From NCBI RefSeq assembly GCF_018918125.1, contig NZ_JAHLQA010000007.1, forward strand, positions 372,001 to 436,000: a stretch of 64,000 nt of DNA. The letters are read 5' to 3'. The position numbers were made by a program, and so were the translations under genes. How positions within the stretch are numbered: the stretch's first letter is position 1; every line of letters begins with the position of its first letter. Source of the DNA: Blautia sp. MSJ-19. GTDB lineage: Bacteria; Bacillota; Clostridia; Lachnospirales; Lachnospiraceae. Below, in pieces: positions 1 through 10,041 of the stretch. The notes under the pieces are model-generated. The model saw nothing but the letters and a program-made list of their open reading frames with translations. It searched no databases and had not been told where the DNA came from.

Positions 1-1
1 G

Positions 2-3000
2 GCTGTGGCATCCAGCTTGATTGGAAATGTAGGTTCAAATGATGGAAAGCAGATCAATCTTTCATTTTTAAATATTACGTTGCCGGATATGCCAGCGGGT
101 GGAAATGATGGGATTTTTTCGCATGCTACTTTGCTGGAATCATTTAAACATGATGGTACATCTTCTGTAGCAACCTATAACTTTTATATGGATGATGAAT
201 GGAAGAATGGATCATATACGCATGGTGTAACTTATGGACGGGAAATTACTGAATCAGTCGAGTATAGAGAAAATGGCGAATCGAAACAGCTGTGGTATTA
301 CGATGAGGAAAATTATGGAAGTAATACTAACCGAGTACACACAGATGCAGATGATCTGACAGGTTTTTCCTCAGTATCATATCTTCCTTATGTATGTGAG
401 GGATTTAATGAATCTAACAGAACTCACGAGATTAAAGTAAATCAACGTGTAATTGATATTACGCATGGCTGTGGCACGTACAGTCATCCATATAAAATTA
501 CTTCTGAGAGAGAAATGAACATTCTTTCTGAGTATATGGCAACAGGTACAGCGAGAACTGACTGGCGAGTTACAATCACCAATTCACAGTCTTCCTACCA
601 TGTGAGTGGTGATACAGATAAATATAGTTATTCAGGAGATAAAACATATCAGTTTGATGGTACGGAATGGATACAGGTAACGAAGAAAACAGTAAGTGGC
701 AAAGAAGTTTGGGAAAGCGTAAAAAATTCAAGTGGTGATAAAATTACATTGAGCAGAGAGTTTATGCTGCAATATCTTCTGAATGCTTATTATGATTTAC
801 AGGGAAGTGGTACAGAAAAACAACTGAAGTTAGATAATTTTGGCGGCTTTGGTATTTCCACCCGTCCATTCCGTGGTGTGCTCACCAGCAGCAATGGAAC
901 AACAGTTGTTCTGAGTGGTACAAGTACCAGCAATGGTCTGATTCCTTATAGCTACGGAAGCGTGGTAAAGGACCTTGTTATTTCTTATGAAAAAGGCGAA
1001 AATACCGGTAAGACATTGACTTATGATGATACAAAAACTTCAGAGTATTATCAGGATGAATGCTTTGGAGGAGTGATTGGCTGTGTACTGGGTGGAGATA
1101 ATATTATTGACAATGTAACTGTACAGATGGAGAGTGGATGGCTGACCCTTGCAGGGGATAAGGCACATCTGATTCAGGTAGGCGGTTATGTTGGATCTGT
1201 CAGTGGTGGCGGAGTGATTTTTCGTGATATGCCGAAAGGAACTGGTCTGGCAGATGGAGCAGTTTCCGGTATAACAGGAATTGCTGTTAATGACAAATAT
1301 GATCATATGTATGTGAATCCGTACGTAGGTCGTGTGTTGGATGGATTTGCATTTTATGAAGTCAGCGATACGAATAAGTATGAGGAGAAACTGGAAAATT
1401 CAAATAAAAATTACGAAATCAATACACTGAATACATCAAAGACAGATAGTGTAACCGTGGATGAAAATAATACAGTTACAGTAAAGGATGCACAAGGACT
1501 GTTAATATTATCTGCAATTGTAAATAGTGGAGCTGCATCTGGTGGAGCTAATAATGCTTATAGTAATATGACAGATAACACAACGCAGTATTCAACAACT
1601 GGTGATAGTGTAACGTATAGTTTTGCGGGAAAGTATGGTAAAGTACGAAATGCATCTTATGGCAGCATCAAAGGTACAGCAGAAGATACAGAAAAGACAC
1701 TGTCCATGGCAGATGATCAGACAAAACCAGGAACTGGCAGTATGCCGTATTTGATTAAAAAATATTGTAAGGAAAATGCATCAATATTCAGTCTTTGCAG
1801 TTCAGGAATCAAAATTAAACTGTCAGGCGAAAGTTACGATATGACAGGTTATGGAAAAGGATTTCAGGGATTTGGCGTTCGTTATGTATCCAATGCTATT
1901 TTGAGTGGAAATAACGTTAATGCAAAAGGAATTTTACCGGAACTTTCCAGCTTTGAGGGAAAAAGCACTAACAGTATTGTAACGATTGATACGCAGGTAA
2001 ACGAGTATGTGGATGATGATTTTAAGACTGCATCGGTGGGCGGCTTATTTAATCTGCTTCGAGTAGGCAGTGATGGTACGGTTAGTGAAATCAAGAATCT
2101 GACAATTTGTGGAAAGAAGAACGAAGAGACAAATTCATACAGCGGAGTTGTTCTGCAATATTATAATTCCAATGGAAGTACAGCTACAGTTGAGAATTGT
2201 AATGTAGATGTAGGCGCTTTCGCGGGAGCGGTATCTGGGTTATCTGCTACATCAGGAAAAACAACAGGAAAAGCAACGTTCGAGTCTGTAACACTTCAGA
2301 ATCTGAATATAGATGGTCCGCAAAATGCAGGTGGTCTGTTAGGAAGTTCGAAAAGAACTGATAAATTAGAAAAAAATACAAATGGAACTCTACGCGAAAC
2401 GGGAACAGCACTTCTTTTTAAGAGTTTAGATGCTGTATTTTCTGTTGGAATCACAGCAAAAAATACAGAGCACGATAATATTACTGTTACAGCAGCGAAT
2501 GCAACTGGTGGATTTGTAGGATATATAGATAATGATGCTGACAGTTCACTTATTGTGACAACAAAAGATAACACTTATCGAACAGGCAAGGATTCCAAAA
2601 TTGGAAAGAGTGATAATAATACGACTGCTTATGCCGGAGGAGCATTTGGCTATGTAAAACGCTCAGATGATAATGTGGGATCATCAGTAAATTTAAATAC
2701 AGGTGGAACAGAAGAGTATCAGTATGCAGTGATGCAGAATGTTACAGTAAAAGCAACAGAATGTGCCGGAGGTTTTTTCGGAAAAATCGACGGAAAAACA
2801 TATCAGATTAACAAGGCTGAATTTACAGGAAACAGTGCAAAAGCAATGGCAGTTATTTCAGCAGATTCAGCGGCTAAGTACGCTGGTGGAATTATAGGTT
2901 TGGCAGATGGAAGAGGATCTGACTGTACACTTCAAAGCTGTAAGGCAACTTGGGCAGAGATAACAGAGAAGAATACGGCTTCTACAGATAGCGGTGTAAC

Positions 3001-6000
3001 ATCCGGACATGGTGGAATTGCAGGTAGAATTCAGACTGCACAGATTACTGTCAGTGACTGTACTGTACAGGAAACTTCAGTAACAGGAGGAAAAGCTGGT
3101 GGAATTATTGGCAATACCGCGGTCAGAACAGTGATTAAAGGTTGCAAGGTACTGGGGGCAGATAATAAGAAATATGAGTTGACCGGATCTGAAACAGCAG
3201 GAGGAATTATTGGGCTTTCGAATGCAGGAAGTGCCAAGATTCAGATGGAACAATGCAAAGTCCGTAATATGACGATGCTTGCTAAAAACTGGGGCTGCGG
3301 TGGAATGCTGGGAGATGTTGACTGGAATGCTGTGCTCGACACACTGTATTTGTTTGACTGTGCAGTAGAAAATTCAGAGGTAAGTGGCAATAATAACTCA
3401 GGAACAACTGCCGGTGGATTTGTAGGTGATATACGAGGAAAACTGAAAGCGGCGGATTTATTATTATCTGGTGTAACAATCCATACAAAGAGTGAAAACA
3501 AGGTAGGTATGGTTATTGGTATGGCTGACAGCAGAACAGGTGGGACTGCGACTGATAAAGAACCGGGCATTGTGTCCGTGGCTGGCCTGAGTATACAGAA
3601 TGTGCATGCGTATTGTGATGCCGACTCAGAGAAGAAGTCGCTGACACAGTTGTATGGAGTAATTGCTGATGCTACAAAAGATACGACTGAAGATAATATG
3701 AAAAAGTACAGCTATTTTGCTTTTGCGGATTATACCGGCACAGCATCTGCTCATCAAGAGAACGATGATAAGACACTTGTAGGTGAGACAAAGGAAATTT
3801 CTCCTTATGTTGTAACCAGTCCTAAGAGTCTAATGGCAGTATATGAAAGTGAGGACGTGGATGCAGCATCTGGATACCTTTATGGCGATGGTTCGTCATG
3901 GGGAACAGATAATAAACTTGTGGCAGAGACAATTTGGGGAGAAAGCAAGAATGGAGCAACGGCGGGTCATTATGCATATAATAATATTACTGACAGTAAA
4001 AATGCAGGTTATGTGAAAGATTTTGACTTCTCAACAGCATTTTCTACATATAATGAAAATCAGTCCGTCAAGGCGTCAACAGATTTTCCAGTATTACAGA
4101 TTAGTGGTGGAGATACTACCAAGGTGACAGATTATCTTAATATTGTGACAAATGGAGCATTTTCTATCGCAAGTAATACAAGTACTACATCGGTAACAGT
4201 TACAGAAGATGTGTATAAATATGTAATGGACGCAGACAGTGAGAAGGGAAAATTTATAAAAGATTCTACAATGGAGTCGCCGTTGAAAATAGAAACCAGA
4301 GATGGAAAAATCGCTTTTTCAACCACGACAGATTATGATAATGATAAGAATCGTTTTACTCTTTTAACAGTGACATTCACAGAAATGGATATAGATGGGG
4401 AAACGGAACATAAATATAATGTAATGGTTCCTGTTATTGTCCGTCGTATGCTGGAGGTGGATTTTTCGGCTACATTGAGTTATGGAACCAATTTCAGAGA
4501 AAGTGATTATGAGAACTTAAGTGCACATGTTCTGGAAAGTTTTGGAAGTTCTATAACAGGTTATCTGAAGTATACTTATAACAGTGAAATGGGAACATTC
4601 AGAGACTACGGATGGCAGAGTTATATCAATGCCGGAGGAGATGTGGCTGCTTCATTAAATAAATCTATCTGGTTTGACCAGAATGTGCCACTTCCAGAGG
4701 GAACACAATTATCATTGGTAGATTCCCAAAATGGTAAAGTATATTATTATACAGCTACTGGTGAGGAAAATAATAAAATTGCATTTAGTGCTTTTGTGAA
4801 TTCTGATGGAGATGCATATGAGGCTCCAAGCATTGCTGAATTGATGAAAGCGAAGGTTGAAAAAAATTCGGCAGGTATCTTTGTTAAAGTTGAAGAAGAC
4901 GGAAGACCGGCAGGAACAGAGATTTCCAGTGACAAAACATATCCTAAACCAACTGTTCGGATTGGAGATGATTACTATAGGCTGGCAGGATCAGATGATA
5001 CTGGAGGAGATCGTTATAGCGTTACGGTTACAGATACAAATTTGAAGGATGGTGATGTGAGTGATGTTACAGAATCGTTTTATCTGGTAATTACGGTTCC
5101 TAAAGACAGTAAGAGTAGTGGCTTGAATGGAATATTAAAGACAGAAATAGAAAAAACGGTTCCGAATCATATTAATTATATGCTGATAAATGGAGTGGGG
5201 GAAGAGGGAATAGATCCGCAGGGTAATTCTCCTAGTACTTATGTCATTTCCAGTGGATATAATCAGGTTCTTAATGAGTCGTCAGAAGTAACGTTACTAT
5301 CTAAAAAAATGAGTGCAGCAGAAACGGCTTTGAATGTAGATGTAATAGATACCATTACATTTCCAAACAAGCAGATTTATCAGGACACAGGAACGGTAAA
5401 AGATGAGTTATACCAGAGATTTGTAGGAAGTTTACAGAAGACAGTCAATGGTAAAACTTCTGCTGCACAGTTTCCAAGTGGAACGACAGGAAATGCACAG
5501 TTTTATGTATATACAGAAATTGACGGGACAAGAGTTTATTATATATACAGGAATGGAGTATGGAAACCAGCAGATGAGTCAGGAGACGACGTTGCAGTAA
5601 GTTATACATGGACTTCTGACGGTAGAAATATGGAATTACCGTTAGCAGATGGAACAATTGATAATATAATCAGCCTTCAGGGTGCTCGTAAGTTGGTAAA
5701 GGATGCTACTCAAAGTAAAAATAAAGATGCGGAGACAAGCACTTTTTATGTGGAAGTAAAAATGGAGGCTTCCATACCCGCAACGGGACTTGATGTGATT
5801 CCGGAATCAGAGGAGAAAAATAATTTACCGGTAGATTACGCTAAATTGACATATTCTTCGCAGCTTTCCACAGAAACGCAAAGTCTGACATACAGTACAA
5901 ACCGTGCATCTGAGATGAATACACTGACTAAATATTACCGCGAAGAACCAACAGGTGCAAAACTCACATACGAAGCGGATCTGGACAAGATCGGACAGCT

Positions 6001-6568
6001 GGGAATCAACCTTCTGGATTTGCAGTATCAGGATGAGATTGAAACGCAATATTCGATGATTGATACAAATGCTACATATGATCTGACAAATATGAAGAAT
6101 TTGGATACTGCACTGAAAGATTCCAACGGAATCAGGTTTACTTTGAATTTGCTGCCGAAGAATACAATTGCAAGCGGAACTTCATCATTGGAAGATTATC
6201 AGGAAGCAGTAAAAGATGCAAAGCAGTATCTGGAGATAAATTTAAGATCTAAAGCATCAGGTGAGGTAAAATATAGTAACGGTACGTGGTCATGGACTGT
6301 GCCTAAGACGACTTATTGGGACGACACAAAAAAGACTGTGAATACGACAAATGATGTTTTTAACGGAACAGTTTTGACACAGGATATTCAGCTCAAAGTC
6401 AGGATAGATAATGTGGAAGCTGCAAATGTAGGACACTATTATTCAAACTACAGAGTTGTACTTACAGCAGAGATTCTGAAAAACGATGGTACAGTTATGG
6501 CTAATACACATTTAGATGACAATATCATCTATACTCTTGCAAAGATTAAGCCAGAATTTATAGATTAG
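2..6568 (+). CDS. Giant GLUG-repeat surface protein (5' end outside window)
   Basis: The reading frame is open from the first bases of the window, so the true start and any signal peptide lie upstream; at least 2188 codons are present. The middle part, roughly residues 770-1180 of the visible protein, repeats short glycine motifs such as AGGFFGKI, AGGIIGLA, GGIIGNT and AGGFVGDI spaced 40-60 residues apart, separated by segments like VSDCTV and IKGCKV. This is the pattern of GLUG-type beta-helix repeats in bacterial adhesins and surface proteins. The last ~800 residues look like beta-rich extracellular modules. No LPxTG motif, C-terminal membrane segment or cell-wall-binding repeat is visible, so the attachment mode is unknown. 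Base composition is more AT-rich than in the sugar operons downstream. An adhesin or matrix role is inferred from the repeats only. Confidence 0.8.
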   Translation, partial: AVASSLIGNVGSNDGKQINLSFLNITLPDMPAGGNDGIFSHATLLESFKHDGTSSVATYNFYMDDEWKNGSYTHGVTYGREITESVEYRENGESKQLWYYDEENYGSNTNRVHTDADDLTGFSSVSYLPYVCEGFNESNRTHEIKVNQRVIDITHGCGTYSHPYKITSEREMNILSEYMATGTARTDWRVTITNSQSSYHVSGDTDKYSYSGDKTYQFDGTEWIQVTKKTVSGKEVWESVKNSSGDKITLSREFMLQYLLNAYYDLQGSGTEKQLKLDNFGGFGISTRPFRGVLTSSNGTTVVLSGTSTSNGLIPYSYGSVVKDLVISYEKGENTGKTLTYDDTKTSEYYQDECFGGVIGCVLGGDNIIDNVTVQMESGWLTLAGDKAHLIQVGGYVGSVSGGGVIFRDMPKGTGLADGAVSGITGIAVNDKYDHMYVNPYVGRVLDGFAFYEVSDTNKYEEKLENSNKNYEINTLNTSKTDSVTVDENNTVTVKDAQGLLILSAIVNSGAASGGANNAYSNMTDNTTQYSTTGDSVTYSFAGKYGKVRNASYGSIKGTAEDTEKTLSMADDQTKPGTGSMPYLIKKYCKENASIFSLCSSGIKIKLSGESYDMTGYGKGFQGFGVRYVSNAILSGNNVNAKGILPELSSFEGKSTNSIVTIDTQVNEYVDDDFKTASVGGLFNLLRVGSDGTVSEIKNLTICGKKNEETNSYSGVVLQYYNSNGSTATVENCNVDVGAFAGAVSGLSATSGKTTGKATFESVTLQNLNIDGPQNAGGLLGSSKRTDKLEKNTNGTLRETGTALLFKSLDAVFSVGITAKNTEHDNITVTAANATGGFVGYIDNDADSSLIVTTKDNTYRTGKDSKIGKSDNNTTAYAGGAFGYVKRSDDNVGSSVNLNTGGTEEYQYAVMQNVTVKATECAGGFFGKIDGKTYQINKAEFTGNSAKAMAVISADSAAKYAGGIIGLADGRGSDCTLQSCKATWAEITEKNTASTDSGVTSGHGGIAGRIQTAQITVSDCTVQETSVTGGKAGGIIGNTAVRTVIKGCKVLGADNKKYELTGSETAGGIIGLSNAGSAKIQMEQCKVRNMTMLAKNWGCGGMLGDVDWNAVLDTLYLFDCAVENSEVSGNNNSGTTAGGFVGDIRGKLKAADLLLSGVTIHTKSENKVGMVIGMADSRTGGTATDKEPGIVSVAGLSIQNVHAYCDADSEKKSLTQLYGVIADATKDTTEDNMKKYSYFAFADYTGTASAHQENDDKTLVGETKEISPYVVTSPKSLMAVYESEDVDAASGYLYGDGSSWGTDNKLVAETIWGESKNGATAGHYAYNNITDSKNAGYVKDFDFSTAFSTYNENQSVKASTDFPVLQISGGDTTKVTDYLNIVTNGAFSIASNTSTTSVTVTEDVYKYVMDADSEKGKFIKDSTMESPLKIETRDGKIAFSTTTDYDNDKNRFTLLTVTFTEMDIDGETEHKYNVMVPVIVRRMLEVDFSATLSYGTNFRESDYENLSAHVLESFGSSITGYLKYTYNSEMGTFRDYGWQSYINAGGDVAASLNKSIWFDQNVPLPEGTQLSLVDSQNGKVYYYTATGEENNKIAFSAFVNSDGDAYEAPSIAELMKAKVEKNSAGIFVKVEEDGRPAGTEISSDKTYPKPTVRIGDDYYRLAGSDDTGGDRYSVTVTDTNLKDGDVSDVTESFYLVITVPKDSKSSGLNGILKTEIEKTVPNHINYMLINGVGEEGIDPQGNSPSTYVISSGYNQVLNESSEVTLLSKKMSAAETALNVDVIDTITFPNKQIYQDTGTVKDELYQRFVGSLQKTVNGKTSAAQFPSGTTGNAQFYVYTEIDGTRVYYIYRNGVWKPADESGDDVAVSYTWTSDGRNMELPLADGTIDNIISLQGARKLVKDATQSKNKDAETSTFYVEVKMEASIPATGLDVIPESEEKNNLPVDYAKLTYSSQLSTETQSLTYSTNRASEMNTLTKYYREEPTGAKLTYEADLDKIGQLGINLLDLQYQDEIETQYSMIDTNATYDLTNMKNLDTALKDSNGIRFTLNLLPKNTIASGTSSLEDYQEAVKDAKQYLEINLRSKASGEVKYSNGTWSWTVPKTTYWDDTKKTVNTTNDVFNGTVLTQDIQLKVRIDNVEAANVGHYYSNYRVVLTAEILKNDGTVMANTHLDDNIIYTLAKIKPEFID

Positions 6569-6606
6569 ACCACAAATTAATAGCGTTCAACGAATCTGAA
6601 CAAAAG

Positions 6607-6662
6607 AAATCCCCGGTCAGGAGAATGTCATTATGACAGACTTTTCTGAGCGGGGATTTTGT
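6607..6662. terminator. Bidirectional intrinsic terminator
   Basis: A 14-bp stem with one mismatch (AAATCCCCGGTCAG at 6607-6620 against CTGAGCGGGGATTT at 6646-6659) lies between the convergent surface genes. T-rich runs follow on both strands, so it can stop both transcripts. Confidence 0.85.
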
Positions 6663-6673
6663 ATACTCAAAAT

Positions 6674-9199
6674 TTAAAATTTCTTTATGATTACACTCTT
6701 TGATTTCTTCCGCAGCAATTTTTTATAAGCACTATATTTTTTCTTTGGAACGCGTACAGTCATTTTCTTTACGGACTGATCAATCCGGGAAGAGACGGTT
6801 TTGAGTTTCTGGCTTTTGATGGTAATGGTGCATCCGCTCTTTACACTGCGAAACGCATTGCTGTCGATTTTGGTAAGTCCGGTGCCAATCGTCACCTTCT
6901 TCAGATTTTTGCATTTATAAAAAGCATTTTTTCCAATCACTGATACGTTGTTTCCAATCGACACGGAAGTAAGTTTTGTCTTGCTCTGAAAGGCTTTGCT
7001 TTCGACAGAAGTTACGCGGTATGTGATGCCATTGTATTTGATCGTAGAAGGAATGCTGACGGTTTTGATTTTGCTGTTCGTTGTGCCATAACAGGAGACC
7101 GTATTTTTTCCGGTTACGCGGTATTTCAGTTTGGAAGAAGCGGTATAACTGCTTCGCCATTGTGCATACAGAGTAACATTCTGTTTTATACGAATTGTTT
7201 TTCCAGGCTGGTACATGGTGCCTTTTCCATCTGACTGTGTGTTCCAGCCAACAAAAAATCTGGATGTGCAGAATGGAGCACTGCTGATTTTTACGGATTG
7301 ACCGGCCGTGCAGGTAGTGCTGTTCTTAGGCATGTTTCCGACAGAAAGTCCCGTATTGACCTTGTAACTGACTCGATAAGTGACCGGAGTTGGAGTCGCG
7401 GTTGGAGTTGGAGTCGCAGTTGGAGTTGGAGTCGCGGTTGGAGCAGGTGTTGCAGTAGGTGTAGGTGTCGCGGTTACGGCTGTGCCGGAGGTATCGAGAG
7501 TTTTTGTATGTGCTTTGAGTGAAAAACAATAACTCAGATCACTCTGACCGACATCAACCCATTTGCGTCCATTCAGAGAATAAAAACTCTGATCGAGGGC
7601 GATTCCGGCGATGGTCGTAAACCAGGAATTATTGCTGGTTGATTTTTCCAGATAATACCGGTCATGTCCGTTCATTACCTTGATCACGACAGAATAAAGG
7701 CTGCCAGGCTGCAGGGTAACGGGACTGCTCAGAGAAATCGTATCAATGCCGGCGTAACTCTGGGTATAAGTGAGTGGCTGTGCATAGGCAGGAGTGCCGC
7801 TTGTCGGATCGGAAGAATCCGTCAGATTCGTATAGATCTGTATCTGGAATTCAGTACTGTCCTGAGGTGCGGCAGTGACGATCTCGCCAAGCTGTTCAGT
7901 CTTTCCGTTTCCGGCACTGGCTTTGAAAATATTGGAAAGATAATAACTGTTGCCGCTGCTGGTTCCGGGGAAAGTTACACTGCCTGTGGAGGCACCATCA
8001 TAAAAATAATTGTTGGCATACTCAGGGGAGGTGGTAGCAGTATTACATACCATATTTGCGATAGAATTATCTTCATAGGAAAGATAAAAATATCCGTCGT
8101 CCCCCCAGTCGGGACCATAGCTGTTTTTGACGATCCATGCTCCGTCATTTTCTACATTGGAAGCGGCAGAAAAATTATTTCGGGAATAGCTGTCATCCCA
8201 TCCTATGAGTGTGACTGCGTGATTGACAAGACCGGAGGCCGGGTAACAGGAAGCAGCAGTATCGGCATTGTAATAGGTTCCGGTTCCGTCCATATAGATC
8301 ATTGCAGAAACCGAATGATATTCTTCCAGGAGCTGCTTGGTCCGGTCAACACTGTATTTGGAAAATACAGCATCTTCCATATAGGCAGATGTATCGTAAG
8401 CAAGACTGTCCGGCCAGGTAGTGGCAGTATAGGAAAGTGGGACTTTGGCTTCGGTGGTCATACCCGACCAGGTGCTCAGGAAAAAGGAAGCGACCTGTCC
8501 GTTTCCGGTTCCGTGATAGTCATTTTTCGGACGGATGATCTGATCACCGGCAGTATTTCCAAGCGGATCATTTACTCGATGAGCCCAGAAATAAGCAAGA
8601 TGTTCTTCGGAAAGATCCCAGGTTCCAAGGTTCCTGGAAAGCAAAGAAGTTTCAAGGTTGGAAGCAAGGCTGAAAGCCCAGCATAAATTAAGACTGCCCT
8701 GGTCTTTGACAGAGGTGATCAGGCCGTCTTTGCGCGCATCGTAAGAGGCAGGATAAAGTGCATAAGTAGCAATATCCAGATTGCTTTCAACAATCTCTTC
8801 AGGAACACTGTCGGTAAGTTTCAGGAGAGGAGCAAGCTGTGCCTGTCGTTCTGCATCTGTAAGTGGACGTCCGAGGATATAAGCCGGTTCGTCGGAAGTT
8901 TCAGAAGAATATCCAGAAGTAAAAGTGTCGCTGATTTCTCCGGAAGAAAAGGAATCCGATGCGGAATCCAGACTGTCAGAGGCAGGTGCTGTGTCGGAAT
9001 CCTCCGTTTCTATGGTAAAATCTACGGAATCTTCTGTATCAGTGCCGGGATTTTCCTCTGGCTGATCAGTTTCCTCGTCAGAGGAAAACGTGATATCAAT
9101 GTTGGCAGGTTCTGCGGCATAGATGGAAATATTTCCAAGCATAAGGCTTCCTGCCAGAAAGAGGGAAAGTCCATGTATAAGTTTGTTGCGTTTTTTCAT
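6674..9199 (-). CDS. Secreted papain-like cysteine protease with lectin-like, InlB-type and LRR modules
   Basis: The 841-residue protein starts with a signal peptide (about residues 1-29, cleavage near YAA-EP), followed by a Ser/Asp/Glu-rich linker to about residue 105. A C1A papain-like domain follows: oxyanion Gln167 and nucleophile Cys173 (DQGSLNLCWAF), His327 (VNHAVTLIGWDD) and Asn359 (VKNSYGPDWGDDGY). The next ~150 residues resemble the lectin-like domain that follows this protease type in Clostridia. Then come a Thr-Pro linker, an InlB/Listeria-Bacteroides-type repeat (near FVGWNTQSDGKG and TLYAQW) and a BspA-type leucine-rich repeat (IGKNAF, KIDSNAF). The start is supported by a GGAGG site. 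It probably cleaves host or bacterial proteins outside the cell; substrate unknown. No sortase motif is visible. Confidence 0.9.
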   Translation of the reverse strand: MKKRNKLIHGLSLFLAGSLMLGNISIYAAEPANIDITFSSDEETDQPEENPGTDTEDSVDFTIETEDSDTAPASDSLDSASDSFSSGEISDTFTSGYSSETSDEPAYILGRPLTDAERQAQLAPLLKLTDSVPEEIVESNLDIATYALYPASYDARKDGLITSVKDQGSLNLCWAFSLASNLETSLLSRNLGTWDLSEEHLAYFWAHRVNDPLGNTAGDQIIRPKNDYHGTGNGQVASFFLSTWSGMTTEAKVPLSYTATTWPDSLAYDTSAYMEDAVFSKYSVDRTKQLLEEYHSVSAMIYMDGTGTYYNADTAASCYPASGLVNHAVTLIGWDDSYSRNNFSAASNVENDGAWIVKNSYGPDWGDDGYFYLSYEDNSIANMVCNTATTSPEYANNYFYDGASTGSVTFPGTSSGNSYYLSNIFKASAGNGKTEQLGEIVTAAPQDSTEFQIQIYTNLTDSSDPTSGTPAYAQPLTYTQSYAGIDTISLSSPVTLQPGSLYSVVIKVMNGHDRYYLEKSTSNNSWFTTIAGIALDQSFYSLNGRKWVDVGQSDLSYCFSLKAHTKTLDTSGTAVTATPTPTATPAPTATPTPTATPTPTATPTPVTYRVSYKVNTGLSVGNMPKNSTTCTAGQSVKISSAPFCTSRFFVGWNTQSDGKGTMYQPGKTIRIKQNVTLYAQWRSSYTASSKLKYRVTGKNTVSCYGTTNSKIKTVSIPSTIKYNGITYRVTSVESKAFQSKTKLTSVSIGNNVSVIGKNAFYKCKNLKKVTIGTGLTKIDSNAFRSVKSGCTITIKSQKLKTVSSRIDQSVKKMTVRVPKKKYSAYKKLLRKKSKSVIIKKF
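7382..7479 (-). repeat. Thr-Pro linker tandem repeat
   Basis: A short tandem repeat (plus-strand core GTTGGAGTTGGAGTCGC, 18-nt period, about five degenerate units) encodes the TPTATP linker between the protease/lectin part and the InlB-type part of the surface protease. Linkers like this vary in length by slippage. Confidence 0.75.
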
Positions 9200-9271
9200 T
9201 GAAATCCTCCAGATCTCTTTGGTGCAAAATGTAATAGCTCACTTTTATCATAGCATATACGACAAAAAATG

Positions 9272-9311
9272 CCAATAAAAAGCCCCGAAGATCCAAAAGA
9301 CCTCCGGGGCA
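9272..9311 (-). terminator. Intrinsic terminator of fucU
   Basis: On the minus strand a GCCCCGGAGGTC / GATCTTCGGGGC stem (9282-9310) with G-T wobbles is followed by TTTTTATT. It lies directly after the fucU stop codon. Confidence 0.85.
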
Positions 9312-9335
9312 GCTTAGGAAAAATCTGATTTTTGA

Positions 9336-9779
9336 TTAGTTGTTGATGACAACACCTTTCTGCAGCATAACGTTTGCGTACAGAGCTTTTTCGCTTGTAG
9401 AAATGATGCAGTAAGCTGTTTTTGCTTCATCATAAAATGCGAATCGTTCGATATTTCCGACAACGGCATCGCCTCTGTCATCGTATTTGCGGATGATTTC
9501 TTTGTAGGTATCCCAGATTGGTGTTTCTACATCATCCCCAGGCATTACTTCCATCAGATTTACCGGATGTTCTACGTATGTATCCAGTGGGAAAACTTTC
9601 AGGATTGCTTCCAGAATTTCCGGAACACCATGTCCGTCGCAGCGAATTGTGATTGCATTTTTACCCATGGATTCTACAGGGAAGTTTCCGTCAGCGATTA
9701 CAAGGCGGTCGCTGTGACCCATCTCGCACAGTACTTTTAATAATTCTGGTGATAAAATTTCAGGAATTCCTTTTAACAT
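9336..9779 (-). CDS. fucU: RbsD/FucU family sugar mutarotase (fucose mutarotase-like)
   Basis: The 147-residue protein has the FucU N-terminus (MLKGIPEILSPELLKVLCEM) with the GHSDRLVIADGNFP segment that carries the catalytic His and Asp of the RbsD/FucU fold. Length matches FucU (about 140) better than RbsD. Family members interconvert sugar anomers, handing the imported pyranose to the next enzyme. It has a GGAGG site 10 nt before ATG and its own terminator, and is divergent from the aldolase-LacI-kinase operon, which suggests it serves the same sugar. The sugar itself cannot be read from sequence; L-fucose is only the family default. Confidence 0.85.
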   Translation of the reverse strand: MLKGIPEILSPELLKVLCEMGHSDRLVIADGNFPVESMGKNAITIRCDGHGVPEILEAILKVFPLDTYVEHPVNLMEVMPGDDVETPIWDTYKEIIRKYDDRGDAVVGNIERFAFYDEAKTAYCIISTSEKALYANVMLQKGVVINN

Positions 9780-9915
9780 ATCTTTATGCCTCCGTTTAAA
9801 TATTTACTGATTTGTGGCATATCCCGCACAGGGATGACCTTTATATAAAGAATGTACCTGCATTCCATATACTTTGCAAGGGAATATTTTCCGATAAAAG
9901 ATGAATATTTTACGG

Positions 9916-9944
9916 TTGACAGAATAGAGGTTAAGATGTATGAT
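9916..9944 (+). promoter_or_regulatory. Sigma-A promoter of the LacI-regulated sugar operon
   Basis: TTGACA (9916-9921), 17-bp spacer, TATGAT (9939-9944). It faces the aldolase gene starting at 10042 and sits immediately upstream of the LacI-type operator. Confidence 0.8.
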
Positions 9945-9950
9945 TAGCTC

Positions 9951-9970
9951 AAACGGAAACGTTTCGGTTT
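9951..9970. promoter_or_regulatory. LacI-family operator
   Basis: The 20-bp site AAACGGAAACGTTTCGGTTT is palindromic at 18 of 20 positions around a perfect GAAACGTTTC core with a central CG, as LacI/GalR-family sites have. It starts 6 bp after the -10 box, over the expected transcription start, so bound repressor would block RNA polymerase. The obvious candidate is the LacI protein encoded at 10920, which would then autoregulate. Confidence 0.75.
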
Positions 9971-10041
9971 TGGAATCGGATCCGGGAAAATGATACAGTA
10001 AAAACCAAAAACATACATATACCATGAGGAGGAAAATCATT

